Assembly: GCF_003047285.1 (NCBI RefSeq)
Contig: NZ_PZYX01000004.1
Location: 62,001 to 126,000, forward strand
Direction: 5' to 3'
Length of the DNA: 64,000 nucleotides
Source of the DNA: Nocardioides allogilvus
Lineage (GTDB): Bacteria > Actinomycetota > Actinomycetes > Propionibacteriales > Nocardioidaceae
In this document: in pieces, positions 17,350 to 27,217 of the stretch
Layout of the letters: each line of letters begins with the position of its first letter
How positions within the stretch are numbered: the stretch's first letter is position 1
Position numbers and translations under genes: made by a program
The notes under the pieces: generated by a model
The model's database searches: none
What the model was told of the DNA's origin: nothing
The model's input: the letters and a program-made list of their open reading frames with translations, nothing else

Positions 17350-18438
17350 ATGCGGATCCTGGTCGAGGCGCTCTGCGCCGAGTACGGCGGCATCCGGACC
17401 TACGTCGACAACCTGCTGCCTGCCTGGATGGCCGTCGCCCCGGACGACGAGGTCCACGTGATGGTCCAGTCGGACTCCACGATCGTGGTGCCCGCTCCCC
17501 TGGTGCGCCACGACATCGCCGTACGCGGTCCGCAGTCCGTGGCGCGACCACTCGCCCAGACCAGGCACACCAGCCGCCTGGTCCGCGAGCTGCGACCCGA
17601 CGTGGTGCTGGCGACGCTGCCGTCCACGACGGTGCGCCGCCTCGATGTCCCGCTCGGGGTGGTCGTCTACGACCTGCGCCACGAGCTGCGCCCCGAGCAG
17701 TTCGAGCGGTCCCGCCGGCTGTTGCGCTGGGCGAGCTACGGGCGCGGCTACGCCACCGCCGACGGCTTCGTCAGCATCTCCCACCGCACCCTCTCCGACC
17801 TGCACGCGCTGCACCCGGCCACCGCCGACAAGCCCGCGGTCGTGGCCCACCTCGGCGGCGACCACGTCGACCACTGGCCGCACACCGGGCCGAGCGATCG
17901 CGTCGTGACCTTCGCCCACCACACCAACAAGAACCTCGACCTGGTCCTCGACGGCTGGCAGCACCTCGGCCCCACGGCGCCGGAGCTGCTCGTCCTCGGC
18001 GTGTCGGGCGATCGCCGTACGACCCTCGACGAGGAGGTGGCCCGCCGTGGCCTGGCGGGCGTCGTGACGCTGGCGCCGTTCCTCGACGAGGGCGACTTCA
18101 GGCGCACGCTGGCGGGTGCCGCGCTGGTGCTCTTCCCCTCCGACTTCGAGGGCTTCGGCCTGCCGGTGGTCGAGGGGATGCGGCTCGGCGTCCCGGTCGT
18201 GATCGGCCCCGAGCCGGCGACCCGCGAGGTGGCGGGCGGTCACGCGTTCGAGATGTCGACCTGGCAGCCCGACGAGCTGGCCCGGGCTGTCCGCGCCGGG
18301 CTCGCAGCCACTCCCGCACAGCTGGCGAGCGCGCGCGAGCACGCAGCCGGGTTCACGTGGGCCAACACCGTCACGCAGACGCGGGCTCTCCTGACGACGC
18401 TGCTCGAGCCAGCACCGCCAGCTGGCCGACCAGGGTGA
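17350..18438 (+). CDS. Glycosyltransferase family 4-like
   Basis: The 362-aa GT-B enzyme has the N-terminal ALCAEYGGIRTYVDNL loop and the C-terminal LFPSDFEGFGLPVVEGM motif, the E-x7-E donor-site signature of GT4, followed by GVPVVIG. It is five bases from the methyltransferase. Its last 68 bases overlap the convergent flippase gene. It probably builds the cluster's polysaccharide; the sugar is unknown. Confidence 0.87.
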   Translation: MRILVEALCAEYGGIRTYVDNLLPAWMAVAPDDEVHVMVQSDSTIVVPAPLVRHDIAVRGPQSVARPLAQTRHTSRLVRELRPDVVLATLPSTTVRRLDVPLGVVVYDLRHELRPEQFERSRRLLRWASYGRGYATADGFVSISHRTLSDLHALHPATADKPAVVAHLGGDHVDHWPHTGPSDRVVTFAHHTNKNLDLVLDGWQHLGPTAPELLVLGVSGDRRTTLDEEVARRGLAGVVTLAPFLDEGDFRRTLAGAALVLFPSDFEGFGLPVVEGMRLGVPVVIGPEPATREVAGGHAFEMSTWQPDELARAVRAGLAATPAQLASAREHAAGFTWANTVTQTRALLTTLLEPAPPAGRPG

Positions 18439-19645
18439 CGGTGCCCGCCACGAGCAGGACCCAGCCGGGGTAGGTGCCACCCACCGACGCGACCGCCATC
18501 ACCGCGAAGCCCGCGAGCATCAGCGCCAGCCCGGCCATCTCCGCCCGGGTCGCGGTCGCGGCCCGGCCCAGGCCCACCAGGCACGACGAGGTGACCCGGC
18601 GCAGTCCCAGCACCACGCCCGCGGCGACGAGCACGCGGGCGAGCGGCACCGCCGGCTCCGCCTCGGCACCGAAGGCCAGCACGAGCAGCGGCGCGAGGAC
18701 GACCTGGATCGCCAGGCACGCAGCCACGCCGACCCCCACTGCGACGAGCAGCCAGCGGCGTACGAACGCAGCACGCTGCGGTGCCGGCAGCGTGCTCAGC
18801 CGCGGGCCGACGAAGCTCGCCAGCGCGACCAGCACCACGACCGGGCCGGTCTCGAAGGCCCAGCCGATCGTGAAGAGCCCGAGCAGGTAGTGACCGCCGA
18901 TCAGCCCGACGAGCAGCTGCTCGATGCCCAGGGTGTCGATCGGCGCCGCGGTGGTGACCATCGCGCTGCGCGCATAGGAGCGTACGGCGACGGGCGCCGG
19001 GAACTCGGTGCCATCGCCCGGCACGCCGCGCGCGACCAGCCGGAGCGACACGACCGCGACCACCGCCCAGCCGGCGAGGTTGATCGCGAGCAGCAGGGCC
19101 ACGGTTCCGCCGCCGGTCACGAGCAGCAGCGCAGTGGCAAGGGCGTAGGACACTGCGGGCAGCGGCTGCAGCCGGGCCAGCACGCCGAAGCGCTGCTGCC
19201 CCTGGAGCGCGGCCATCCCGAGCATCGCCGCCATCACGGCGGCGACTCCCAGGGCGACGACGAGCGCCAGCAGCCACACCCGGGGCAGGGGGTGGTCGGC
19301 GATGTCCAGCAGCAGCACGACCGCGGCCGCGAGCACCGAGCAGGCGACGACCTGACGCACGAACTGGCGCTGCAGCCGGGCCAGGAAGGCGGCGGCGTCG
19401 AGTCGCCGGCTCGCCACGAACCACGTCACGGCCGCCGGCAGCCCGGCCACCCCGACCTGGCTGACCAGCAGCACGACCGCGAAGACGAGCGCCAGCTGAC
19501 CACGGTCGGTGACGCCCAGCATCCGCACCACCAGTGGCCCCGAGACCACCAGCGCGACCTGCGCCAGCAGTGAGGCGCGCAGCAACCGGGCCGCGGGATG
19601 GCCTGCCGAACGACGGAGCCGCCCGACGCCCGGCTGCGGAGCCAT
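18371..19645 (-). CDS. Polysaccharide flippase-like (Wzx/MATE-type) membrane protein
   Basis: The 424-aa protein has about twelve membrane helices. The N-terminal LLRASLLAQVALVVSGPLVVRMLG region resembles oligosaccharide flippases of the MVF/Wzx group, which move lipid-linked repeat units across the membrane. The Wzz-like gene ends two bases upstream of its start, so they form a unit. It shares 68 bp with the convergent glycosyltransferase. It is the only flippase candidate in the cluster. Confidence 0.82.
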   Translation of the reverse strand: MAPQPGVGRLRRSAGHPAARLLRASLLAQVALVVSGPLVVRMLGVTDRGQLALVFAVVLLVSQVGVAGLPAAVTWFVASRRLDAAAFLARLQRQFVRQVVACSVLAAAVVLLLDIADHPLPRVWLLALVVALGVAAVMAAMLGMAALQGQQRFGVLARLQPLPAVSYALATALLLVTGGGTVALLLAINLAGWAVVAVVSLRLVARGVPGDGTEFPAPVAVRSYARSAMVTTAAPIDTLGIEQLLVGLIGGHYLLGLFTIGWAFETGPVVVLVALASFVGPRLSTLPAPQRAAFVRRWLLVAVGVGVAACLAIQVVLAPLLVLAFGAEAEPAVPLARVLVAAGVVLGLRRVTSSCLVGLGRAATATRAEMAGLALMLAGFAVMAVASVGGTYPGWVLLVAGTVTLVGQLAVLARAASSGEPASA

Positions 19646-19647
19646 GC

Positions 19648-20706
19648 TCAGGAGTGGTGGGGGCCGGCGAAGACGGCCCCGAGCACCCGGGCACCGGCGT
19701 CGGTATGCTGCCGGGCCGTCTCGGCGACGGACGCGCGATCGACCCGACCCGGCTCGAGGACGAGGATCGCACCGTCGAGCCCGCCCGCGAGCAGCACTGC
19801 GTGGTTCGAGGCGACGAGCAGGACGTCGTACTGGTCGCGCAGCGCCGCCACCTGCCGCTCACCGTCGGGCCCTGGCCCGGGCCGGACGGCGTGGGCGCGG
19901 TAGCCGGCGGCCGCGAAGGCATCGGTCAGGGTGTCGGCGACGTCGTCGAGTCCGTCGTGCAGCGGGGTGATCACCACAGCACGGTGGGCCGTCCCGGCCG
20001 TCGCTGCGAGCACGGCGTCACAGACGGCCTCGAGACCATCGCCCGGCGTGATCGTGCCCAGTGGCACCAGGCCCAGGCCACGGAGGTCGTCGGGCGTGCG
20101 GATCCGCTCGTCGAAGAGGTCACGCAGCGCAGCGAGCGCCACGCCGAGGAGCAGGCCCGCGAGGAGGGCTGCGGCGAGGTTGAGCAGCGGTCGGGGGGAG
20201 GTCGGGTCCTCGGGGAGGGTTGCCTCCTTGAGGACCGCCACCTCCACCTGGAGGCCACCGACGTCCGCAGTCTCCACGTCCGCCAGCACGTCGTTGTAGC
20301 TGGCGACCACAGCAGCCGCCACGTCGCGGGCCTCTTCGGGTGTGTCGCCAGTCGCCGTGAGGTCGATGATGACCGTCGCGAAGGGCACCGTCGTGCTGAT
20401 CCGCCCGGCGACGTCCTCAGCCGACTCGTCCAACCCGAGGTCATCGATGACCCTCAGGGCCATCTGTTCTGAACTGGCCACTGCTGCGTATGACAGCGCC
20501 CGGCCCTTGACCTGGACACCGTCGGCGACCACCGCCTCCAGGTCGGAATCATCACCGGCGCTCGCGACGTAGAGCTCCGCCCGGGAGGTGTAGACGGGGT
20601 CTGCCGTGAGCGTGACCACCAGTCCAGCGAGCGTGAGGGCGACCGTCACGACGGCGATGATGCGCCATCGCGCGAGGATGCGCCGCACATAGGCGTTCAC
20701 CGACAT
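19648..20706 (-). CDS. Wzz/capsular polysaccharide co-polymerase-like protein
   Basis: The 352-aa protein has an N-terminal membrane helix (residues 15-38), a periplasmic-facing alpha/beta region, a second helix (about 180-200) and a C-terminal cytoplasmic domain. The C-terminal domain resembles the BY-kinase fold but has no Walker A motif, so kinase activity is unlikely. The topology fits chain-length regulators (Wzz/CapA). The ATG at 20706 is preferred over an upstream one because YVRRILARWR is the usual N-terminus. It is coupled to the flippase gene. Confidence 0.8.
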   Translation of the reverse strand: MSVNAYVRRILARWRIIAVVTVALTLAGLVVTLTADPVYTSRAELYVASAGDDSDLEAVVADGVQVKGRALSYAAVASSEQMALRVIDDLGLDESAEDVAGRISTTVPFATVIIDLTATGDTPEEARDVAAAVVASYNDVLADVETADVGGLQVEVAVLKEATLPEDPTSPRPLLNLAAALLAGLLLGVALAALRDLFDERIRTPDDLRGLGLVPLGTITPGDGLEAVCDAVLAATAGTAHRAVVITPLHDGLDDVADTLTDAFAAAGYRAHAVRPGPGPDGERQVAALRDQYDVLLVASNHAVLLAGGLDGAILVLEPGRVDRASVAETARQHTDAGARVLGAVFAGPHHS

Positions 20707-20786
20707 GGCTGACCCCCTTCGGGTCTCGACTGCGCGCAAGTATCACACCCGCCACACGCGCCGGGGCGACGGCCTAAGGTGTCGCC

Positions 20787-22094
20787 GTGCCGACCGACTT
20801 CGCCCTGCCGCTGCTGGGCTTCGCCCTGAGCGCCGCCGTCGTCGCGGTCGGCATCGGGTTCAATCGGTACGGCGGCCCGTCGCCCTCCTGGGTGCTGGGC
20901 ATCGTCGCCTTCCTCCAGCCCCTCAACGGCGTGCGCCCCTTCGGTCCCAGCGCCTCGCTGGGCGACCTCGCGCTGGCACTGCTCGCACTGGGCTGCCTGC
21001 CGTTCCTGGGCCGGCTGCACATGCCTCCGCGGGTGCTGGTGCCGTTCGCGGGCGCGCTCGTCATGTGTGCGGGGGGCCTGCTCGGCATGCTGGTGACCGA
21101 CGGCTGGTGGGAGACTCCGTGGTTGCTGCGCTTCCTGCTCGGCATCCCGCTGGTGATGATCACGCTCGCCATCGTGCGGCCCAGCCACCAGCTCGCGACC
21201 TGGCTGGCCGGTTGCTATGCGGTGGGAGCCACGGTGAGCGCGATCGCGGCGATCACCGGTCCGGTCGTTCCCGGCTTCGCCCGCGCCTCCGGGCTTGGCG
21301 AGCACCTCATGCACCTGGCCGTCTCGACGATCTTCGCCGTCGTGCTCGCGATCGGCTGGTTCGTGTCCACGTCCTCGACCTGGCAGCGGGTGCTCGCCTC
21401 GGCGATCATCGTCATCTGCCTGTGGGGCCAGCTGCTCACGGGTGCACGGTCCGCCCTGCTCGGGACCCTGCTCGCGGTCGGCTACCTCGCGGTCCTCGGG
21501 CGAGCCCGCGGCGTCGCGATCGCCGGAGGCATGGCGCTGCTGGCCGCGGCCGTCCTCGCGGCCGCCATGCCTGCCCTGCCCCAGGGCAGCACCCTGCACC
21601 GGATCTTCGGCGGCGAGCTCACCGGACTGGTCACGCTCAGCAACGGCGCGCACGTCCAGGACGCGCTGGAGGCCATCTCCGAGATCGGCGCCCACCCGCT
21701 CACCGGGCTCGGCTTCGCCCAGGGCCTCGACGCCCACAACCTGTTCCTCGAGGCGGCCAACATGGGCGGGGTCCTCGGGCTGGCCGGCTTCTTCCTCATC
21801 TGGGGCACGATCGGGGCACTGCTGGTGCGACAGCTGCGCTACGGCGTACGCCGCAAGGACTGGCTGCGAGCCTCCCTGCTCGTCGGGGTCGCCGGCTACT
21901 TCGTGCTCGCGCAGCTCGAGAACATGGTGTGGGACCGGCACCTGTGGTTCTTCATCACGCTGGCGCTCTACGCGCTGCCGAGGACCCTGGCCGATCCCGA
22001 CGACCGTCAGGATCCCCAGGCCTCCGGCAGCACCTCGACGAGCGCGGCCAGTCCCGAGCCGTCGCCCGCGTGGACCACCGCGACGTCCCAGTAG
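20787..22094 (+). CDS. O-antigen ligase/polymerase-like membrane protein
   Basis: The 435-aa protein has about eleven membrane helices. The large external loop ahead of the last helices carries HPLTGLGFAQGLDAHNLFLEAANMG, the H-x-L-x-x-G and AHN elements of Wzy_C/WaaL proteins. It polymerises or ligates polysaccharide repeat units outside the membrane. The start is a GTG. The last 88 bases overlap the convergent FkbM gene. Confidence 0.85.
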   Translation: MPTDFALPLLGFALSAAVVAVGIGFNRYGGPSPSWVLGIVAFLQPLNGVRPFGPSASLGDLALALLALGCLPFLGRLHMPPRVLVPFAGALVMCAGGLLGMLVTDGWWETPWLLRFLLGIPLVMITLAIVRPSHQLATWLAGCYAVGATVSAIAAITGPVVPGFARASGLGEHLMHLAVSTIFAVVLAIGWFVSTSSTWQRVLASAIIVICLWGQLLTGARSALLGTLLAVGYLAVLGRARGVAIAGGMALLAAAVLAAAMPALPQGSTLHRIFGGELTGLVTLSNGAHVQDALEAISEIGAHPLTGLGFAQGLDAHNLFLEAANMGGVLGLAGFFLIWGTIGALLVRQLRYGVRRKDWLRASLLVGVAGYFVLAQLENMVWDRHLWFFITLALYALPRTLADPDDRQDPQASGSTSTSAASPEPSPAWTTATSQ

Positions 22095-22882
22095 TCCCAC
22101 GCGGGGCGAGGCACGTCCAGGGCGCCCGCGACCTCGACCATCCGGGCCAGCGGCAGCCGCCCGAGCGGGGCGCCGTGGTTGTCCCAGACCCCGACCTCGG
22201 TGTAGCCCAGCGCCGCCAGGCGTGGCCAGACCTCCAGCGGGTCGTTGCCCGCCAACCGTGACAGTCCGTGGTCGTACTCGAAGAACAGCACGGGCGCGGC
22301 CGTGGCGTACGCCTCGGCCAGGGCCGGCACCAGGCGCACGTCGTGACCGTCGGTGTCGCTCTTCACGAGGCGGACCGAGTCGAAGGCGGGGTGGGCCGCC
22401 CGCAGCCCCACTGCGGTGACGACCGTGGCCGCGTCGGCGCTGCCCCGCTCGAACCGGGTGGTCCCGCCGCGGCGTACGGGCGCCAGGTCCGGGAGTCCGT
22501 CGCCGCTCCACAGCAGGCCGGGGTGCACGGTGACCCGCGGGTCGTGGCCGACGTTGCGGCGCAACCAGGTGAGCCAGTGCGGATCGCCCTCCACGCACAG
22601 CACCTCGCCGTCCACGGCGGCCAGGACCTGCAGGGCGGTGTCCCCGACATTGGCGCCGACGTCGATGAGGCGCAGCGGCTCGTCGGTCGCGAGCGCTGAG
22701 GCCAGGGCCACGATGTTCTGCCCGTACGCCGGCTCGAGCCGCGCGTAGTCCGGGAGCCGGTGCGACCAGGGCAGGCGCAGCTCGACGCCCTGCACCACGC
22801 GGCGGACCTCCCGCTCGGGCCGCAGGCCACGCACGGTCCAGGAGAGCCGGTTGCGGACGCGGCCCGCGAGACTTCGTCGCAT
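22007..22882 (-). CDS. FkbM-family methyltransferase
   Basis: The 291-aa protein has the SAM-binding motif LIDVGANVGDTALQ, the VEGDP acidic loop and KSDTDGHD, the family's second motif. It is a second, clearly different FkbM enzyme in the cluster. It is convergent with the ligase-like gene and overlaps its end by 88 bp. The substrate is probably a glycan methylated before export. Confidence 0.85.
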   Translation of the reverse strand: MRRSLAGRVRNRLSWTVRGLRPEREVRRVVQGVELRLPWSHRLPDYARLEPAYGQNIVALASALATDEPLRLIDVGANVGDTALQVLAAVDGEVLCVEGDPHWLTWLRRNVGHDPRVTVHPGLLWSGDGLPDLAPVRRGGTTRFERGSADAATVVTAVGLRAAHPAFDSVRLVKSDTDGHDVRLVPALAEAYATAAPVLFFEYDHGLSRLAGNDPLEVWPRLAALGYTEVGVWDNHGAPLGRLPLARMVEVAGALDVPRPAWDYWDVAVVHAGDGSGLAALVEVLPEAWGS

Positions 22883-22922
22883 GGAAGCGAAACCTATCGG
22901 CTGATCGGCGGTCCCGACGCAG

Positions 22923-22955
22923 AACGGGCCCCGGCGGAATCCGCCGGGGCCCGTT
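22923..22955. terminator. Terminator downstream of the large secreted protein
   Basis: A perfect 15-bp GC-rich stem (22923-22937 and 22941-22955) with loop AAT. It lies 28 bases past the stop of the minus-strand secreted protein and upstream of the FkbM start, so it isolates the two. Confidence 0.8.
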
Positions 22956-22982
22956 GCCGGGAATTGCGTCAGTCGCTCGCGA

Positions 22983-25142
22983 TCAGCGCTTGACCTTGAC
23001 CTTCTTGGCTTCCTCGTTGGAACCGACCTTGCCCTTGCCGGTGAAGAAGAAGACGAGCTTGTGCTTGCCCTTCTTCAGCTTGCTGAGCGAGACCGTGCCC
23101 TTGCCCTTCTTGATCTTGGTCTTGGCGACCTTCTTGTACTTGACGGTGCCGTTGTCGTTGACCTTGACGATCTCCTTGACGATGACCGTGCCCTTGACCT
23201 TCTTGGCCTTGACGGGCGACGCCTTGATCTTGAGCGACGCCTTGCTGCCCTTGACCTTGACCTTGATCTTGGGCTGGTAGCCGATCTTGACCGAGGGAGC
23301 GGACGATGCGGAGTTGATCAGGCGGCCGTTCTCGGCGGTCACCCGCAGGGTCAGGCGGTCACCGATGTGCGCGGCCGACGGGGTGAACGCGTCACCCTTG
23401 CCGACGACCGTGCTGCCGACGAACCACTCGTAGTTGAAGTCGGTGCCCGTCTGCAGGTTCCACACGCCAGAGTCGGCCGTGATGGCCTTGCCGACCCACG
23501 GGTAGCCCTCGATCTCGGGCCGCTCGGTGGCGATCAGCTGGGTGCCGAGGGCGGCGTTGAGGCCGCCCGTCATCTGCCCGGCCTTGACCGTCACGACGAC
23601 GGCGTCGTCGACCTCGTACTTGTCCTTCCACCACTCGCCCGCGTGGAGGCCCGCGATGTCGTCGAAGCGGATCTTGTAGGTGCCCGGACGCAGCGAGCGC
23701 GACTCGAAGGTGGAGTCGGCCTTGAAGGTGACGCCGTCGGTGGCCAGCAGGCCGTCGTTGGCGCCGTAGACGTCGACGTCGGCGACGAGCGCCGTTCCGG
23801 CCGCACCGGTCACCGAGCCGGCGATGCCGCCCGCGCGGTCCAGCACGAAGTCGACCGCACCGACGGGCGTGCCCGGGGTGACGGTCACGACCGGCGAGGT
23901 CTCGTGGTTCTGCATGCCGCCGAACCAGGAGCCGAACAGGTCGAAGGCGTTGTCGTCGCCCTGCTCGTTGCTGGAGGCGTGGACCTTGAACTGGTTCTCG
24001 CCCTGGACCTTCTCCAGCTCGGTGAAGGCGTAGACACCCTGACGGTTGGAGTAGACGCCCTCGACGGACCTGCGGTCGCCGTCATAGGCCGGCGTGGAGT
24101 TGGCCGTGACGTAGGCCCCGACGACCGGGACGCCGCTGCTGTCCTTGACCGTGCCGCTGACCTCGACCGTCTTGGTGGTGTCGGCAGGAAGGGGCGTCAG
24201 GTTGGCGTTGATGCCGCCGACGGCCTGGTCGGCGCCGACCGGCACGAGCGTGGCGGCGGAGTAGTCGGGCGTGTTGTTGTAGTACTCCGCGGAGTACTCG
24301 CCGATCGGGTCGGAGAACCGGACCCGGCGGTTGCCCATGGTGACGTTCTTGATCGTGTAGACGCCGTTCTTGTCGGTGTAGTCGTAGACACCGTCGGCGG
24401 TGACCCGGACGAACTCGAGGGGGGCACCGGCGTCGCTGGTGACCTGACCGCTGATGGTGCCGCCCGCGGTCAGCACGACCCTGCCGAGGTCGGCCTGGGT
24501 GGGCGACGGCGCGACGGGGTCGGCGGTCTCGAAGTTGCCCTTGTCGTTGTAGTACTCGAAGGCATAGCCGTCGTCGTAGAAGCCCAGCTTGACGGGCGCA
24601 CTCTGGGAGGGAGCCTTGAAGACACCCTTGGCGTCGGCGTAGAACGTGTCGCCGACGCTGTCACCGCTGGCCGCGTCCCACATGGCGATCGAGGCGCCCG
24701 CGAGCGGCTTGCCTGCAGCGTTGGTCACCGAGCCCACGACGTAGGGCTGGTCGACGGTCCACGTGCTGGTCACCGGCGTCCCGCCGGCAACCGTCACGAC
24801 GTCGGCCGTCGCCAGGTCGGTCTTGTCCTTGTAGAACTCGGTGTAGGTCTCGGTCACGAAGGCGAACTTGTAGACACCGTCCGAGATCGTCTGCTGGAAG
24901 AAACCTGTGTTGCTGACGTAGTAGGTCGACGACGGCTGGAAGACGCCCGCGCTGTCCCTGCGATAGGACTTGAGGTTGCCGGACACCGGGTTGCCGAGTG
25001 CGTCGGTGACACCGATGGTGACGACGGAAGCGGCGTTCGCGGGTGCCATCACCCCCAGACTCAGTCCTGCGGCGACGAGTGCGGCGCCCGCACCCATCGC
25101 AGTCACACGGCGCCCGAGGCGCCGGAAAATGGCAGAGCTCAT
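22983..25142 (-). CDS. Large secreted protein with carboxypeptidase-regulatory-like repeats and Lys-rich C-terminal domain
   Basis: The 719-aa product has a Sec signal peptide (residues 1-38, ending ANAAS). At least five beta-sandwich repeats of the CarboxypepD_reg type follow, each with a GxVTxxxGxPLxxAxV pattern (near 135, 230, 325 and 430). Next come an Ig-like segment (WVGKAITADSGVWN ... YEWFVGSTVVG) and an extremely Lys-rich beta domain of about 100 residues. No anchor motif is seen; the basic tail may bind wall polyanions. AGGGGG precedes the ATG. The function is unknown; adhesion or matrix structure is plausible. The tail resembles that of the PstS-like protein at 53121-54716. Confidence 0.75.
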   Translation of the reverse strand: MSSAIFRRLGRRVTAMGAGAALVAAGLSLGVMAPANAASVVTIGVTDALGNPVSGNLKSYRRDSAGVFQPSSTYYVSNTGFFQQTISDGVYKFAFVTETYTEFYKDKTDLATADVVTVAGGTPVTSTWTVDQPYVVGSVTNAAGKPLAGASIAMWDAASGDSVGDTFYADAKGVFKAPSQSAPVKLGFYDDGYAFEYYNDKGNFETADPVAPSPTQADLGRVVLTAGGTISGQVTSDAGAPLEFVRVTADGVYDYTDKNGVYTIKNVTMGNRRVRFSDPIGEYSAEYYNNTPDYSAATLVPVGADQAVGGINANLTPLPADTTKTVEVSGTVKDSSGVPVVGAYVTANSTPAYDGDRRSVEGVYSNRQGVYAFTELEKVQGENQFKVHASSNEQGDDNAFDLFGSWFGGMQNHETSPVVTVTPGTPVGAVDFVLDRAGGIAGSVTGAAGTALVADVDVYGANDGLLATDGVTFKADSTFESRSLRPGTYKIRFDDIAGLHAGEWWKDKYEVDDAVVVTVKAGQMTGGLNAALGTQLIATERPEIEGYPWVGKAITADSGVWNLQTGTDFNYEWFVGSTVVGKGDAFTPSAAHIGDRLTLRVTAENGRLINSASSAPSVKIGYQPKIKVKVKGSKASLKIKASPVKAKKVKGTVIVKEIVKVNDNGTVKYKKVAKTKIKKGKGTVSLSKLKKGKHKLVFFFTGKGKVGSNEEAKKVKVKR

Positions 25143-25312
25143 TACTTCCCCCTAGTTGTGTCATCTGAACCGGACTGAGTCGTCCTCGGCGGCACCTTCC
25201 CACAAAGCGGTGGGATCAAACGGGAAAGTGCGCTTTTCGATCGGTCCCGTGAGGGGGTGACGCATTCAGGACGCGTTTGGTTGCGTTCCCTGGGCGTTTC
25301 GTACGTCGAGGG

Positions 25313-25612
25313 TCAGCCGCCGGCGAACGGCGGCAGGAACTCCACCGTCGTGCCGGGCTCGACCACGACCGCGCCGGCGTCCTGGGTGCTGACGGGACGA
25401 TCGCCCACCAGGACGGAGCAGACACCGATCGTCCGGGCGACGTCCGGGCCGGGGTGGGCCGCCAGGACGAGCGCTCGCACCTCGGCCAGCGTGAGGGGTC
25501 CGGGGACCTCGAAGACGTCCCGCTCGACACCCGCCGCGGAGCGCGCCCCGGCCCAGTAGCGGGCCGTGATCGTCGTCTCAACCTCGGAACTGTGGCCGGT
25601 CTCAGGGCTCAT
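25313..25612 (-). CDS. MoaD/ThiS-family sulfur-carrier-like protein
   Basis: The 99-aa ubiquitin-fold protein has [12 protein letters not shown] at the start, [10 protein letters not shown] in the middle and a C-terminal PPFAGG ending in the Gly-Gly that is adenylated and thiocarboxylated in MoaD/ThiS. It may serve molybdopterin or another sulfur-transfer route; no moa or thi genes are nearby. The start at 25612 gives normal family length. It is divergent from glnR. Confidence 0.82.
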   Translation of the reverse strand: MSPETGHSSEVETTITARYWAGARSAAGVERDVFEVPGPLTLAEVRALVLAAHPGPDVARTIGVCSVLVGDRPVSTQDAGAVVVEPGTTVEFLPPFAGG

Positions 25613-25657
25613 GAGGCCTATCCTTACGTATTCCGCCATTGTGGGGAGGACTCAATC

Positions 25658-26383
25658 ATGGGCACCTTGTTGCTGCTGACCGGCGCTCTGCAGCCGTCTG
25701 CCGACGTGCTGCCCGCCCTCGCCCTGCTCGGCCACACCGTCAAGATCCTGCCGGCGGAGGGCAGCGCGCTGCTCGAGGCGCCCGACTCCGACCTCGTGCT
25801 CGTCGACGGTCGCCAGGAGCTCGCCCACGCTCGCGACCTGTGCCGGCTGATCCGCACGACCGGCAGCGACGTGCCGGTCCTGCTCGTGATCACCGAGGGC
25901 GGCCTCGCCGTCGTCGCCCACGACTGGGCGATGGACGACGTGGTGCTGCACACCTGCGGCCCGGCCGAGCTCGAGGCCCGGATCCGGCTCGCGATCGGAC
26001 GGCTCGCTGCGGAGCGGGAGAACGCAGACCCCTCGTCCCACGTGATCCGGTCCGGCGAGGTCGTGGTCGACGACGCGACGTATACCGCGAAGATCAGCGG
26101 GCGCCCGCTCGACCTGACCTACAAGGAGTTCGAGCTCCTGAAGTACCTCGCCCAGCACCCGGGCCGGGTCTTCACCCGTCAGCAGCTGCTCCAGGAGGTC
26201 TGGGGCTACGACTACTTCGGCGGCACCCGCACCGTCGACGTGCACGTGCGTCGGCTGCGCGCCAAGCTCGGGCCCGAGAACGAGCACCTCATCGGCACCG
26301 TCCGCAACGTCGGCTACCGCTTCGTGCTGCCGTCCAGGGAGCAGAGCGTCGACGCACCCGAGCAAGCCCGCTCCGACGCCTGA
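25658..26383 (+). CDS. glnR: OmpR-type orphan response regulator GlnR
   Basis: The 241-aa protein closely follows actinobacterial GlnR: an atypical receiver domain ([25 protein letters not shown]-like [10 protein letters not shown], then [12 protein letters not shown]) and a winged-helix domain with [19 protein letters not shown] and the [15 protein letters not shown] recognition region. GlnR is the global nitrogen regulator and works without a cognate kinase. A GGGGAGGA site precedes the ATG by eight bases. Confidence 0.9.
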   Translation: MGTLLLLTGALQPSADVLPALALLGHTVKILPAEGSALLEAPDSDLVLVDGRQELAHARDLCRLIRTTGSDVPVLLVITEGGLAVVAHDWAMDDVVLHTCGPAELEARIRLAIGRLAAERENADPSSHVIRSGEVVVDDATYTAKISGRPLDLTYKEFELLKYLAQHPGRVFTRQQLLQEVWGYDYFGGTRTVDVHVRRLRAKLGPENEHLIGTVRNVGYRFVLPSREQSVDAPEQARSDA

Positions 26384-26419
26384 TCTGCCCCCGGTCGTCC
26401 CGACCTCGCTGGACGGTGC

Positions 26420-27217
26420 TCAGGCCTCGCGGCGATACATGACGTGCGTGTCGGCGTCGGCATGGCTGAACCCGAGCTTGGCGTACGTCGACCGCGCGGC
26501 GTGGTTGTCGGCCTCGACGTACAACAAGACCTCCGAGACGCCCCGGCCGGCGAGGTGGTGCAGCCCGGCCAGGGTGAGCGCGCGCCCGAGCCCGCGACTT
26601 TGCGCGGTGGGGTCGATGCCGACGACATAGACCTCACCGAGGTCGGGCGAGTGCTGCTTGGTCCAGTGGAACCCCAGCATCCGGTCGCCGTCGACCGCGA
26701 CCAGCAGGCCGGCCGGGTCGAACCAGGGCTCGGCCATCCGGGCCGCGAGGTTGGCCTCGTCCATGCTCCCCTGCTCGGGGTGGTGGGCGAAGGCCTCGGC
26801 ATTGACGCGGAGGAGCTCCGCGGTGTCGCCGGGGGTCCACGCGCGGATCTCGACGTCGGACGGCGGCGGCAACGGCTCACCCATCGGGCGGCGCATCACC
26901 CACAGGTCGCGCGCCCGCTCGAAGCCGAAGCGGCTGGCGAGGGTGGCAGCGGCCGGATGACCGCCGTGCGACCACGCCTGGGCCGGCCCCTGGATGCCCT
27001 CGAGCCAGGAGGTGGCCAGCCCCCGCCTGCGTGCGGTCGGGTGGACCACGAGGTGGAGGTCCTCGCCGTGCGTCAGCGCGAAGCCCTCATCGGTGACGAC
27101 TCCGAGCCAGTCGGCGTCGCCGGACCGCAGCGAGAGCCAGGTCCCCTCATCGAGCGGCTCGGCGCCGTCCACGTCCGTGGCGGCGGCGGCAATGCTGCGG
27201 ACGAGCTCGAGGTTCAC
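26420..27217 (-). CDS. mshD: Mycothiol synthase
   Basis: The 265-aa protein has two GNAT acetyltransferase domains. The C-terminal one has the intact acetyl-CoA loop (EVYVVGIDPTAQSRGLGRAL) and the ARSTYAKLGFSHADADTHVMY end typical of MshD, which acetylates Cys-GlcN-Ins in the last step of mycothiol synthesis. The N-terminal one contains HLVVHPTARRRGLA. The GTG start at 27217 overlaps the ygfZ stop by four bases. It indicates a mycothiol-using actinobacterium. Confidence 0.9.
   Translation of the reverse strand: MNLELVRSIAAAATDVDGAEPLDEGTWLSLRSGDADWLGVVTDEGFALTHGEDLHLVVHPTARRRGLATSWLEGIQGPAQAWSHGGHPAAATLASRFGFERARDLWVMRRPMGEPLPPPSDVEIRAWTPGDTAELLRVNAEAFAHHPEQGSMDEANLAARMAEPWFDPAGLLVAVDGDRMLGFHWTKQHSPDLGEVYVVGIDPTAQSRGLGRALTLAGLHHLAGRGVSEVLLYVEADNHAARSTYAKLGFSHADADTHVMYRREA

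Noticed and set aside
23061-25178. A 705-aa open frame opposite the large secreted protein
   Set aside because: It mirrors the high-GC codon pattern of the minus-strand gene, has no ribosome site and no recognisable domain; the minus frame has a signal peptide and clear repeats.
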